64,000 nucleotides of DNA from Isoetes taiwanensis. Taxonomy: Eukaryota; Streptophyta; Lycopodiopsida; Isoetales; Isoetaceae. The notes under the pieces were generated by a model. It was not told where the DNA came from. It made no database searches and saw only the letters and a list, made by a program, of their open reading frames with translations. Below, piece by piece: positions 24,310 to 37,290 of this stretch (the stretch's first letter is position 1; every line of letters starts with the position of its first letter). Where the stretch lies: NCBI GenBank assembly GCA_021234155.1, contig JAJEKV010000020.1, positions 1,188,938 to 1,252,937 on the forward strand, in the 5' to 3' direction. A program made the translations under genes and the position numbers.

Positions 24310-26600
24310 TAGAAGGAAGGAAGGAAGGAAGGAAGTTTATTTTAACGTCCACGGAGGCCAGAGGCCTATGAGACTGCAGACATGCAGAGAAAACGTGCAA
24401 AAAGCCAAAACCCCAACACCGAAAAACAAACAATGTAATCAGACAAGAGAACCCTACTACCGGGATGAAAAAACCCCCACTTGGGAGGAAAAACCCTAAC
24501 AGTAGGCTCTTAAATACCATGCCCCAGAAGAGCAAGTCTAACGGCCAAAATCTGCAGGATGTAAGCTCGGTCAGGCTACCGAGGTGATGCGAATAATCGA
24601 TGTAGCGGCATGTCGAGCATCTAAGATCGGTGTGCCTTTGCTTCGGACATGGGCATATCTTTGGGCAAATCACCGAGGGCATGGTGCTCATCCTCTATCA
24701 CGTGCATCTCACAACACCGACATATCCTCTCCTCCCAGGGGATCCCGTGCCGCCATTCACCCCCCAAATGACTGTTTCAATTACGAGGTAATGGGAACCC
24801 GTCCTTATGTCGCGAATAGCTCTCCGTTTCTTCACGTAGATGTGTGCTTTCAATTACCGACATGGGGTCCATGCTCAAGGCGGGATTAATCTGAGTGTGA
24901 TAGTGCTCGTCTTGGGCTTTGCAAGAGTAGAGGCATCCCGCGGGGTGGCGGCATAGCCCGCATCCAATTGCCCATTCTCAAGGCCGAGAATGGCGCCCGG
25001 TCTGCCGCCATCCGTTGGTAATCCATAGACCACCTCCTAAACCATCCCTTATAGTGCTTGTGCCATACCCTCTTCAGCCAACCGGGGCCTGCGTTAACAA
25101 CCACGGCTGTGGGGGGCAAGCGATGCTCATCCATCCCATCCACCTTATGGAAGCAAGTAAGATGCTGCGCATAGCGTAATGCTATAAAGGCGAAACCCCG
25201 TCTCATACAACAAAATCGATGCGATGCGGTGTCCTTCACTCCCAAGCTATATTCAAGAAAGCTTTACGCACCCTTTTCAACCTATCCCACGTATTTTTTG
25301 CTAACTAATCTGGGCCCCAAACCTCCACCGCGATATAGCAGCACCGCTCGACCAAAGCCCTAAACAGGTGTGCTCTCCTCGCTCAGATCCACAGATCTAT
25401 CCTAAGAACACGCTTTTTAATTTGCATATAAAGCCTTCCAACCAGCCGGCTCTCCTCTCCACACACTCATCCCACAAATGTTAGTAGTGAAATCAATTCC
25501 CGGATACTTGAAGCTCGCACCATCTCCACTTCACCCCCTCGTAATATAACTCCGGGATAGGGTGTTGCGAGGATGGGGATCGCGAAAGCTTAGTTTTGTG
25601 CAAGTTCACCGTCATTCCCCGTTGCCCCATAGAACCCACCGAGGGCATCCAAATGTTTCCGCATACTCGCCGTGTGGGCTAGCAAAGCTACATCATCCGC
25701 GATACGATGGCGGCTCACGGAGGTCGCATCCGGTTAATTGCACCCCGGCTCCCCCATGGTGCCGCATCCACGTCTCCAAGCTATCAATGTACAACCCAAA
25801 AGCATTGGAGACAACGGGCAGCCCCGCTTAACTCCCATAGTGCTAGCTACCCGCCGATCTTCATAAGGCAAAGGCGGCAAAGATAAATCCCATCATAAAG
25901 CTAGTGCACCACATTCTGCAGAACTCTGTGGAACTCGCAATTCTTGCAACCTCGCCACAAAGATGTCTCTGGGATGGTATCATATGCGCCCTTAAAATCT
26001 ACAAAGCGGCAATACAAGTCACGTCGTCATTCCGGCTTGCCTCCATCAACACTCTCAAAGTGAAGATATGGTCGGGCCGTGGAGTGAGGTGGCTTAAAGC
26101 CCCCCTGGCCAATTGCCCGCACCCCCTCCTCCTCGGCCCACTTAGTGAGTTTCTTCTCCACCACCCCCGCCAAGAGCTTTGCAAACAACGAAGCTTACCA
26201 TAATCATCCCAGAATTATTTGGCTCATCCAGAGTATTACCGGGTTTATGAACAGGGAACAACCTTACTAACCATCCACTCACGGGGAGCCCCTCGCCGAG
26301 CACGGTTAATGATCACCGTCGGGGGCCCTACCACGATGGGCCACCCCATTTCAACAAATTGGCTGCGGCCCCACAGAATCCTTTGCCTTGCCATTCGCCC
26401 GGATGCCCGAGACCCTTGATGGACATCCTCCCGCGTGAGCCGCAAAGACCTCTCCTACGATCCGGGACCACGGCATTAGCTCACGGAGGGTCATATAACT
26501 CCTGCAAGTGGTGCATCCATTGCTCCACACTTACATTACCAGCCACCTGGCGCTTCTTGTATAACACCTTACGCCTGGATGCTATGATCGTAGGTTATAC
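24310..26600 (-). mobile_element. LINE copy 2, 5'-truncated, decayed
   Basis: The minus-strand tail is (CTTC)n at 24310-24334, preceded by the conserved gtggacgttaaaataaac. RT pieces include WMVSKVVP (about 26260), DHIFTLRVLMEASRN (about 26040) and IADDVALL (about 25690, ADD box kept). It reaches about 170 bp further 5' than copy 1. Frameshifts are frequent. The 5' boundary near 26600 is approximate and lies about 50 bp from a Helitron 3' end. Confidence 0.83.
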
Positions 26601-26651
26601 TCGTGATGGTATCTTTGATTAAGGCAAACAAGGTTATCTTTTTAAATATTA

Positions 26652-29600
26652 CTAGAAACGCGTGCCCAGCGATGCCGGGCATTAGTCATGGACGTGTGGG
26701 ATTAGAATTAATCATGGACATATGGGGCTAGGGTTATATTTTGCAGGCCAATGTGATCAAGATGAATGGAATGCTAAGAGATGGAGGGTGCTGGACATGG
26801 TTATCTTGGAATATATTTAATAGAGTGTGTAGATAAGACAGAGTGCATAATGTAATTGGGTAGTTGGCGAAATTGTAATGTAAATTAAGTATACTATGTG
26901 CAATTTAAATTTTAAAATCATAAATTTGATGATATTGTCCTAAACTTTGTGGCATGACATATTTGAGCATTGATTTGCAGAATATTCTTATATTTATGCC
27001 AGATCAAGGGCTAATGAATTTCTGGTGAAAATTTGATGTGCACATTCCAATGGTGCAAATATGGACAATTAAACACCACACAAAAACATCATATTCACAA
27101 TCCAAAAACATGATATTTTATCTCCACAAACTAAAAAAGGCCTGAACGTCTGTCACGTAGCAACCACAAATGCCAGAAGCTCTGGTCAGTAGTAAGCGAG
27201 GCCAGAGGAGTCGAACCTCGAGGCCGCCAACGACCTCATCAAAGCCTCAAATTTCTCCTTGACCCTCTAAACTAAGCCGAAATGCTAAACCAAAAGCGCA
27301 TAGTTTGGATACAACCTGGTTGCTTTTGTCGATGTCATTGTTATGATAAACACATCACCAGTTTTGTAGATACCATCGTGCACTATTTTTAAATATGTTA
27401 AATGTGTGGTGATGCAAATACTTTAATTGGCTCACTTTTTGGATGCAAACATGACATTTTGAAATATGCCTGAACTTGTTCTAGCTCATGGGCCACAAAG
27501 AAAGAAACCTGATAGAATGTGCTTGAGCTTCTTGAAGACTAATATTGGCCTGACATCTGCAAGAATCGAAATGTGCATACAAAAGAATCCAATCACAATC
27601 ATATCCACCCCTTGAAGAACCTTTGCACAAAATTCATATCTTCCAAATGGATATGCTGGACACATTTGACAGTAAAAAGTTCATGTAATGCAAACTTTTA
27701 TTGTACAGGCATGCAGATGTTCTATATTAGCTGAAAACTTGGATATGCCCTAACTTGTGTAAACAACAAACATTAATTGATTGTCAGATCCAGACATACC
27801 ACCTACTTCATCTATATAATTCCTACTTCATCTTCTTTCAGCAAACAATTTACCTGTAACCCAGAATACAGCAAGAACAGAGCGTCGTGTCCAAAGGAAA
27901 AATGATCAATTATATCTTGCACAAAACTTGCTGCATAAACAACAACAGAAAATATGCCATTGTTATTTCAAAAACAGAAAAATATGCCATTGTTATTTCA
28001 AAACAGCAACAGAAAATAGGTTCATTCTCCATACAACTTGCAAAAGTTAAAATGAAGAAGGATAAACTACCTAAAAACATGTATTATGGATGGTATAGAC
28101 ATATATAAAAAAAACTATTTTGAATGATGTCCCTATAATGTTTCGCTGAAAATTTCTAATTCTTAATCTCTCAAGGACACTACTTTGGCCAAGTATGTTT
28201 CTTTTACTATTATGTTATTATTACAAATAAAAGTGTTCTGCAAAATGGTTCGTATCTGTAATTCTGAGCACAAAAATATGTCCAAGACATGTAAGATGTC
28301 ATAACAATGGCAAGCCAGATTAGAAGTATTAGACTAAATCTAGAAAAAAGGAGTACCTTGCAAGATATATTAAAAAATTAAAAATTCAAGTCTAGCCAAG
28401 CAATAGACGTGCACATAAGCTAGACAAACATGTCAAATCAGAAATAGGATAGCAATACCAATAAATAGACAAATATATTGCAAGAACAGCCCTGTAAACT
28501 GAATGCAGCAATGCCATATGATAAAGGCCCCAGGGTTTGCCTCAACCATGTGCTCTTGGGACTGCAGATTGTGCCTGTAAATACACAGTTAAGAGAAGGC
28601 AAAGGCAAAAAACTTGAAAATCAACCCTAAAGGAAAAAAAAGACTTACATGAAGCTCCAGCCTGCTATCTAGGCGCTAACAACCAGGACGCTAACAATCT
28701 GGAGAGGCATCTGAATGCAAATTTGAACTGAGAAATCAATAAGAAATCATTAAATGAAAACATAGCATGGAGCAAATAAGACTATAAACGCGCAGATCAG
28801 ACATTAGAAAGAGAGATTTATTTAGATACATTTATAGACCTCGCAGAAATCCAAACAGCAAGAAATAGATGTCATGAGCCTGATTAACTCAACCTTGAAC
28901 TATAAAGTTCTCCTGCATCAACAAATCACAGCACATACTGCCTATCACAAAGAGGTGTGCTAAAATAAATCCTTCCATGTTTTACTCAAGACTATAAACG
29001 TGCACCTCCAGATAGATAAGATGAGGAATTCAACTGCTGAATCAACAAAATCACATGCAATGCTCAAAATCTGAAAATAAAATGAATAGAAAACTATGAA
29101 GATGCAGGGCTAGAAACAACCCTGCTGCAATGGGACGACGAAGAAACAAAAGACACAGAAGATGTTGTGTAGTTCTTTGTGGTGCTAATTCACAATCCAT
29201 ATGTCCACTGCTCAATATCCATGCAGAATGCACGATATTATGCCCAATATCCAGAGTATCAGAAAATAGAGCTCATGTTCTCATAGAAAGTACTAAATAT
29301 GTACCTGAAAGTAAAAGGAATTACATGTTCAGCAGCAAAGTTAAGCATCCATCACGATTATGCATAAACTAATTAAACCTGAAAAAGGTAAGAAAGCAAA
29401 CCTTCAACAGCAAAAACACTTTGGGCATTAGTCAAGCAAATGCAAACAGGCTGGATTGGCTGCCGAATAAAGGATTTGAGATATGCACTCAAAAAGATTC
29501 TTAAACAGCAAATAGATTCTTAAACAAATAGCAAGCAAATAGATTCTTAAACAGCTCTGTGCGCCTGTTTGCAAAGGAGGCAAGTGGGCTGATGTTGCCG

Positions 29601-31562
29601 AAAGCAATGAAGGAATCAGAAGCATTCTAGCTGATGCATTCGCTCTTGAAAGATTTAAAAGGACATCCATGTCAGTGATTGTTTAGGCACAGACATGCTC
29701 GGTATAATAACTGCATCAAAGGTATAAAACAGTTTCTAAATGCAGATGGAGTTGAAGAATAATAGTTTTTTCTCTTTGTCCTAGCACACCAGTTTGAAGA
29801 CTCAAAAAACTGGCAAATCAATTTCAACAAAAAATACGCTGGAGTTCGAACTGCGCCCAAGCAAATCGAAGCTTTTAGAAAATGTAAATCAGATAAAATG
29901 CAATAAAAACATAACAACAAAGGAAACAGAGATATTGGGTTTGTACCTGAACAAAAATTGGCAAGGAGGAGCCGATTGATGCAGATCTGGCGCCATAATG
30001 GATCTGGAAAAATCGTGGAAAAAAAGGATCTGGAAAATGCAGGTCTGAGATACCCATCAGAGGTAACGGCAAGCCAAAATGCCACATCACCGCCCAGTGC
30101 AAGGAAAAAAATGGTATGCAAGTTCAGTCAGCCATATCGGGATGGTAGAAAAGAAATCGATATGCAAGTTCTGTCCACCATAACCAAGCACCAATGCTAC
30201 TGCGTAGTAACCAAAAATCCAGTTGCTGCATGCAATAAACCTGCCAGGGGGTCTCCAGAATCGAATGTCTGGCTGCAAAAGCTTTAAAAAATGGAGATAT
30301 GGAGCTCCCCATTGAAGCTTTTGTGTCCGATATAAACCGAGGAAGGAAAAAATAGACGGATTAATCTGAAGGCCCCATAATTATTTGCCGGCATCATTTG
30401 CTACTGCCATGATAGCCGTTTGAGAAAGAAAAAGAGCATTAGAGAATAGTAAACGTTGGAGTGAGAGTGAAGTTTGGCCAGAAAACCAAGACCATCGCCG
30501 GAAAACTATTTTCATTCTTACTCTGTTCCTGTGGAACCAATATCAGATTATAAGGGAAAGAGGATTATATATCGAAGCAGAGGATATCAAAGAAGCCAAT
30601 AACACAGTTTGACGAACCAGAGATAAACTAAGAACCTGTTACAGATGAAAAAAAATTACAATGAAGAACCTGTTTTTACAGTGGCCATAACATTAAGAGC
30701 CAGGGGAAAGAAAGATTTACAGGGAAAGAGCTATGGATCGAAGCAGAGAATACAAAAAAAAGCTGTTTTTACATATTACATTTACCTTTTACAATGGCTT
30801 CAATCTCGTCTCCAACTTCTGTTTTAGTTCAAATATCAATAAGCACTTCTGTAAATCTTCGAATAAAAAACCCCAGCTGGAAAGTAAGCGGAGACATGCT
30901 CTTACCATTGCTCGCCTTAGTTTGCCATTTGCCGGAATAGTCGTTCGTAATAGTCCTCTGTGCCATCACTAAGGTTAAAGCGGAACTGCCATTGCCAGTA
31001 TAATGTCGTAGCTGGAACTTGAAAATCATGGAAGCTCAATCCACAACAGAATGGTTAAGCCAGATGTAAAACTTTACCTATGATGAACGCCAGCTTCTGC
31101 CATAGCCAGAAGCGTCAAAATAGAAGAGCTTCTGCCATAGCCGGGAGTGCCAAAATAGAAGGCAGAGAGGAGGAGTATGCAAATTCGTGGAGGTGGGAGC
31201 ATCGAAAGACCTGATCCATTTTCAAAAACTGGCAATTAATGTTACCAGCTGCGTTCCGCAAGAGCAGGTGCAAGCGGGAAGGGAACGCCGTATGCGGAGT
31301 AAGATGCGGCGTTCCTCTGGCACGGAACCCAACCCACTCCTAAAATAAAAAAGAAGATAAGTGTATGTACTCGAGTAGATTTGATATCAGGTTGAAATTG
31401 CATTTGAGACAACCCCAGATTACTTAAACAGCTAGAACAATAAAGAAGGCGAAGACTTGAGCAGAAAAAGCGCAAAGCGCTTATCAAATCTAGTGAGATT
31501 GAATGAGTTGCCCATTATAGGGACACAAGGGAAGACCCAATGAGCTCACTTTATTACTTAGA
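26652..31562 (-). mobile_element. Candidate Helitron 2 (non-autonomous)
   Basis: At 26652 the plus strand reads A|CTAG, 8 nt, then the imperfect hairpin GCCCAGC-GAT-GCCGGGC (26664-26680). That is a Helitron 3' end on the minus strand. The proposed 5' end at 31562 reads TCTAAGTAATAAAG on the minus strand and is followed by T on the plus strand. It matches the TCTA..TAATAAAG start of the well-defined Helitron at 43890-49682. No Rep/helicase coding was seen; the interior is AT-rich non-coding DNA with short exon-like scraps near 30830-31150 on the minus strand. The 3' end is firm; the 5' end is tentative. Confidence 0.55.
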
Positions 31563-32800
31563 TCACTTTCCAAATGAGGATGAGGAATTATAAAGTTCCA
31601 TGAATTTCTTGCATTTTTTTAGCTTCTGTAATGCCAGGGAAAACCAAATGCAGTTCTTTCCACTATAAGAGTTTCCAAGTGAAATCACATTTTTGCTTTA
31701 TTTAGAGCATGATGTAAATTTACTATAATTACCCACATGATGTTGGTGGTGATGATGTAAATTCTTTGCATGATATATAGTCGAAGCATTTGGCCATTGT
31801 GCTTCATCACATGTTAGATGTTATGGACCACTTGACATCCTTGAAGTCTTAAGTTGCTTAGCTATATGCTCATATGCAGAGTTGAGCAGAAAGGGCTCAA
31901 GAATCATAAAAGAAACTCCAATGGGATTAGAACTTGAAGCCCACTATGCCTAGCAGAAAGGGCTCAATGAATCATAGAAGAAACTCCAATGGGATTAGAA
32001 CTTGAAGCCCACTATGCCTAGTAGTCCACATCCAATCTTGCCAACTTTAGGTGCCCATTTGTGGAACCATGCACAAGCATTAATGAGGTAATTGCTCTGA
32101 GTTTTCTTTTATGCAAGATTATTCTAATGTTCTTGGGAAGTTCATGCTTTAAGATGGAATATCCAGATGACCATAAATCCATTGGAAATGGCCCTATATA
32201 AAGGACAGATTGAGTCGCCCATGCATTTGGGGCGGGCTTCCTCAAACATATGTCTCTTTGAACATCATTAAATGCTTACTTTTTTTCTCAACATGATGCA
32301 GCTTTAATGTAATGAACTATATATTCTTTACATCATTGACCCCCAAAGGAACCATTATGGTGTATAACAACCAAACATAAATATAAAAGAATGATATATT
32401 CCCTATAAGTGGAAAGAATATAGCATCATTCATTGAACATTCTAAAGTGATGCTCATGTTATTGATGATGGTTCGGAACTTTATAACCAGACCTTACCAT
32501 GCACATTACGAAAAAGCATTTTGTGGACAAGGCCAACTCATTTGGCCTTTATTGCATGCCGAAGCAAACAATGTGAGGTATGAGACTTGAGATTGTGAAC
32601 CAATCACGTGTATGAAGAGCCTACAAATACTATTATGTTTACAGAGGTGTGTTCATCTGATTGGGTAAATTGACAAAGAAATAGAAAGCCTGCATGTATT
32701 GGTTGGAACTTGTATATCTATTAAATTGTACAAAATGATGAAATACAGTGGCACTTGTAAGTATCTGAAAAAGTAGCACCAATTATATGGCTTCTCATAT
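31563..32800. other. Intergenic DNA with a 67-bp tandem duplication
   Basis: Two copies of a 67-bp unit (agcagaaagggctcaa ... cccactatgcct) at 31885-32019. Otherwise no gene or repeat was recognised. Confidence 0.65.
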
Positions 32801-33064
32801 CCCTTTTGTTTGGGTGCATATTCACACGGGGGGTGACTCCGGGCAACGAGAGCTGTTGGATAGGCATATTCACCCCTTATTCCTTCCTCGTTTGTGGGGT
32901 ATGGATGTATAGAATTTGTTATATTGTATAACAAGATTTGCAAAATACTATAAGATTTCAGGCAATATACTATATGGTGTTGATTTCGTACGTGCAAAAC
33001 ATAATTACAGGGGCTCTCGCTGCCCTACGTCACCCCCATGTGAATATGCACCCAAACAAAAGGG
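32801..33064. mobile_element. MITE with about 57-bp inverted repeats
   Basis: The left end CCCTTTTGTTTGGGTGCATA (32801) is matched in reverse complement at 33064, and homology continues through TTCACA, GGGGGTGAC and CGAGAGC. Arms are 32801-32857 and 33008-33064. The right end lies within 10 bp of a LINE 3' tail. No clear target duplication was found. Confidence 0.75.
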
Positions 33065-33070
33065 GGTTTA

Positions 33071-33720
33071 AGGAAGGAAGGAAGGAAGGTATCGGTCTAT
33101 GGGACCCAATACAAAAACGCAGCAAGCGGATTACACGCCTGCGGATTAAAACCCCACCGGAAGGGTTTTCGAGGGAAAAACGCGGCGCGAATCACCTGGC
33201 CGACAAACTAACATACAAAATGCGTATAACCCAAATATATATAAATATGCACCGCACTGGCAAAGGCCTAATCAACGAAAGCAGCAAAGTGGGGCAAAGG
33301 TGACCTCGCAGTCCAAGACCTCCCGAATAAATGCGACCCGTGGCACGCATCGATGGTGTGTTCATCAAAGAAATGTAAGGGCAAGTCCGCAAGGGGAGCC
33401 GATCCGCCCTGACCGACCGGACGCGGGCAACTCGAAAGTGTGAGACTCATCCTCAATGGCACCCGCTTGACAAAGACCGACAGAGAGCTCGGCCCCGGTG
33501 GGGCTCCCCAATCCACCGCTTTCGCCTCGATGCGAAGATGGTGGGCACCGTATGAATGGAGGCAATGAGTCTGCGCTTTTTCAGGGGCAGCTAGGAACGC
33601 AGGTAGAGCTGTGGGCCCCGGGCTAACACGGGGTTGATGTGCTCCTTGTAATGGGCCGTTTTGACCTGCTCTAGAGCGACGGGGTCCCAGAGCTTGCCAA
33701 GGAAACAAGCGTCTAGGTAC
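33071..33720 (-). mobile_element. LINE copy 3, 3' part (split by the LTR element)
   Basis: A (CCTT)n tail at 33071-33090 is followed on the minus strand by 3' UTR (gggtcccatagaccgat) and then C-terminal coding: FLGKLWDPVALEQVKTAHYK, KKRRLIASIH and HHLRIE. It stops at 33720 exactly where the LTR element begins. The missing upstream half continues at 50422, so the two halves are one LINE interrupted by the 16.7-kb insertion. Confidence 0.88.
33717..33720. repeat. Target site duplication GTAC of the LTR element
   Basis: GTAC immediately precedes TGTTGCC (33721), and GTAC at 50418-50421 immediately follows CTAACA. Joining the LINE halves across one GTAC gives continuous LINE sequence. Confidence 0.8.
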
Positions 33721-36178
33721 TGTTGCCCATTTTTGGCAACATAGACCAGCATCTATGTATCAAAACCTTTGTTTCATTTATATTTCCTTCAAGGAAAAGT
33801 TCCAGGCTATTGTGATCCCATCAGAGTTTGGAAGACATTTGACCAAGATTGGAAGACATTTGAGATCTCCTATTATGGCCTAGTCTTTTCCTTGAGGTAA
33901 AAAACCTTTCTAGACACATTCCTATTAGTTTAACATTTTCCTTTGATTTGAAGACCAGGCAAAGGCTATAGCAAGTTTATCAAGGAGGCACTAGACATTT
34001 TACCAAAGCTCAACCTTATGAAGCTTGCTTGAGTAGATTGAAGTCACACACATGAGGATGCTACCCTAGAAGTGAAATTTGCTCTTGTTCTAGCCTTGAA
34101 GTTTGGAAGACCCTTATAGAAGTTTGGAAGACCTTAGGCTTTGAGCAAATCTATCTTCACTAGGAGGTATGAATTGAGCCCTAGAAACAATTTGAGATAA
34201 GATCAAGTGCTACAGAGGTACCCATCTCTTCTTCATTCCATTCATCTTACATTCCCCTTTCTATATCCCAAGAGCCTTCAAAACTTTTCCTTCACCATTG
34301 TTTCCACTTTTGAGACCTTTTCTCACCATTCTACTACTTATTTTTCATTGATCTCACCTTCATTTGAGAATTGTCCCCTAGTGATCTTGAAAACCTTCAA
34401 AGGCAAGAAAGCTTTTTTTTCATTCTCACTTCATCTTCCTAAACCCTAGTATAGCCTATTTACACCCTTTTCCCATCTTTTTCCTATGACTTTTTCACCA
34501 TCCCTATGTTGCAATATTCATTGACCATGGGTCAAAAGGGACCAAAATTCAAATGTTTCAGTTTGACCTAGCAACCCTCTAGATGGAAAGCTTGGAAAAA
34601 AAGAGCTAACTTGGTCTTTTAAAATTCAAAAAAAACCCTTGGGAAGACCTTCAAAATTGGATTCTTGGGATGCGTGCCAAAAAAATAAAAAAAAAAAAAA
34701 CCTATTCTAGCCTATCTACCCTATCTATTTCTGCATAGTTCCAGGTCACCCCCCCCATTTTTCCACGCGGCGTGGGCGTGGGGGGCGGATTACACGGGTG
34801 GGTGTCCCCTCTGGGTGGCGCAAATTTAATAGTGGGCCCAAGATTATTCCTTATATACGAGGAGCCTCCGAACCACTTCGGCCTGTGGGATATATCACCC
34901 TTAAGAATTTTTGATGAACCCTAAGAAATAGGGGAACCTGCTAAAACCGGCCAATTCGTGCCTAAATTTGATTGTATCCCGCCAATTTCCGCCCAAAATA
35001 AGCTCCTAAACCTTTTTCGAAAACAGGGGATCCTTTGTGGCACTTGATTTGATAGAAATTGCTCAATTTGGGCCTTAAATCACTCGGCCGAGCTAGTTTT
35101 GTGGAAAAAACAGTTCTTAAACCAACATTCCAGATCAAATCGATACGTCCCCTCAGAGATAGACCTCTGTGATCTTGGCGCACTGTTATTACCTTGATCT
35201 GCTCTATTCAGATTTTGCTCTGTTCTGCTCGAAATTGAATGATATGACCCGGTGTGACTTGTTCGACATTGAAGCACTTCAATTACAACTCGAATAATCA
35301 TTTCATTTAGCTTCACTGGTAGGTCTGAGATTCTCTAAAGGCTCAGACAGACCTGGAATTTGCCCTCAAGCACTATTATATCTTAAACTTTGGTAATGTC
35401 CTGATTGACACTATTAAATTTTTGTGTTACATTATTATATTATGATAATGCATAGTCTTTGCCTGGAAAATTATTGTCATCATTGTACATTCATCTTTTG
35501 TAATTCTGCATTGTTCTTTTAAAGCTAAAAACTAAAAAAGCAAAGCCAAAAATATTTATTCCAAGTTATATTCTCTTTAGGTAGTTGCATTCCATCTTCA
35601 TAAAAACATTAGAAACCTATACATTCAAAGAAAACATATAAAAGAACTTTCCTTCCATGACTGTTACAGTGTTTATGCTTTTCTCGAGGCTTTAGCTACT
35701 TACAGAGAAAAATTAAAACATCTTTTGCTATCTAAACCCTATGCACGTGATCTAGGGGCTATTCTGAAGTTGCCTGCACAGATCCCAACTCAAAATTCCT
35801 TATCAAGCTCCATCTGCAAAATTTGGCTCTCTGTTTTGGCATTGGCCAACTTTTTGACCCGACTTTGACCTAGATTTTCTCAGCCTTCCCCTATTCAAAT
35901 CAAGTCAAATCTTCACCATCAGTTTCCTCTGCTAGTTGATCATCTATACCACCAATCACATCTCAAAAATCTCACAAGGTGTGTCTGCAAGACCAATTTT
36001 TACTCTGACAGTTTTTTCAGTTTCAGGGACTCTAGTGATTTTGAAGAAACCATTATTTCAAAATGACTTTTCTCGCTTCATATGTTGAGGATTGATCACC
36101 CTAAGTGATCTGGAGGTCCTAACCAATTTGTTTGAGCTCCCTTGAGGTTAGACTAAAATTCCAGGTTTTAGGCTAACA
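33721..36178 (+). repeat. 5' LTR (2458 bp)
   Basis: Starts TGTTGCCCATTTTTGGCAAC and ends GGCTAACA. The first 21 bases form a hairpin (TGTTGCC/GGCAACA). A TATA-like TTATATAC at 34851-34858 is the likely promoter. Compared with the 3' LTR there are scattered substitutions and small indels, concentrated around 34760-34880 and 35780-36170. Confidence 0.93.
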
Positions 36179-36181
36179 TTT

Positions 36182-36199
36182 TGGAGGTCCTACCGAGAT
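36182..36199 (+). other. Primer binding site
   Basis: TGGAGGTCCTACCGAGAT begins three bases after the 5' LTR. Its complement would end ...AGGACCTCCA. The U discriminator base would suit a Cys or Gly tRNA, but I cannot assign the tRNA with confidence. Confidence 0.6.
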
Positions 36200-36409
36200 T
36201 TTCACCTGGAAGTTGAACTCCATGGCGCCAAGAAAGATCACTGAGCTCACGAGCAACCCGAGGTAACAGTCAACCAGATCTAGTAGGGGTAAGCATGAAA
36301 GTGGCTACCAGTTCACAAAGAAATGTTACAAATGTTTCTCTTTGCCTTTTCCTCCACAAGCTCCTTACCAATTTGAGCTCACTATACCGTTTCTTCCCCT
36401 TGTTATGAT

Positions 36410-37290
36410 TCTTCCATGAATGCTAACCATTTCTTGAAGAATTTTGAAGAATATTATGAGGAGCATGGAAAGAAGAAAGGTACCAGTGTTTGCCGAAGTT
36501 TATCAAATGCATGAAAGGTGATGAGGCCAGATCCCGGTTGGATTTCGAATCATCAATAGGTACTAAGTGGGATGAATTGGAACAAAGGTTTCTCCAAGGT
36601 TTGGTAAGACTACTTCACCCCAGGACCTTGTTTTTGAGCTCAATTCCTTTTCTATTAAATCTGTGAAAGTGTGAAACAAAGATGTGGAAAGATTTAACTC
36701 TTATTTGTTGGTGTGTAATAGGAACCATGTTTCCCACCCAACTTTGCATCCGGTTGCTTCCTTTATCGAGGGTTTGATGTCCGTGCCTAAGATTTATAGA
36801 AAGTTATTAAAACTTCAAAAGTTTGGTGAGCTAGATTCAATCCATAAGACATTTGTAAAGGTCGTAGATTTAGTAGAAATGCTAAGTTATCTCACCTGAT
36901 GATGAAATCGAGATCCATTCTACCCTCCTCATCATGATAATCGGCACGAGTCACACTATGCTAATGCTGCCCCTCGTATATGCGCTTCGTAAGGAAAGAA
37001 GAAGCCAAAAGTCGAAGAGCTAGACCCTCGTGTTTCAGTAAATGAAATCGAGATAAGTAAGGTATCCAAGCTCTCTTAGAAGTTACCAAACAACTCATGG
37101 ATTTAAAAAATAGTAATAATGCTCCTTCTTCTAGCTCTTGCCATACCCGAATGCACAAACCGTGGTAAACCCTATCATAGGGCTGAAAATTGCTTTGCAA
37201 GATCTTGTCCTAAATGCCACAAAAGGGGCCATTTTGGTAGAGAATGTCATGTTTGTTCTTTTGCAAAGAGATAGGTCATGAAGAAAAGTT
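36410..37290 (+). pseudogene. gag remnant with two zinc knuckles
   Basis: With several frameshifts the plus strand reads KCMKGDEARSRLDF, KWDELEQRFLQG, then ERFNSYLLVC and VASFIEGLMS, the pattern of Retrotrans_gag. Two knuckles follow at about 37205-37285: CPKCHKRGHFGREC and CSFCKEIGHEEKFC, both CX2CX4HX4C. Many stops rule out a functional Gag. Confidence 0.75.

Noticed and set aside
34207-34449. 80-codon open frame repeated almost exactly at 42655-42897
   Set aside because: The repetition is explained by the two LTRs; the frame lies in LTR sequence and has no domain.
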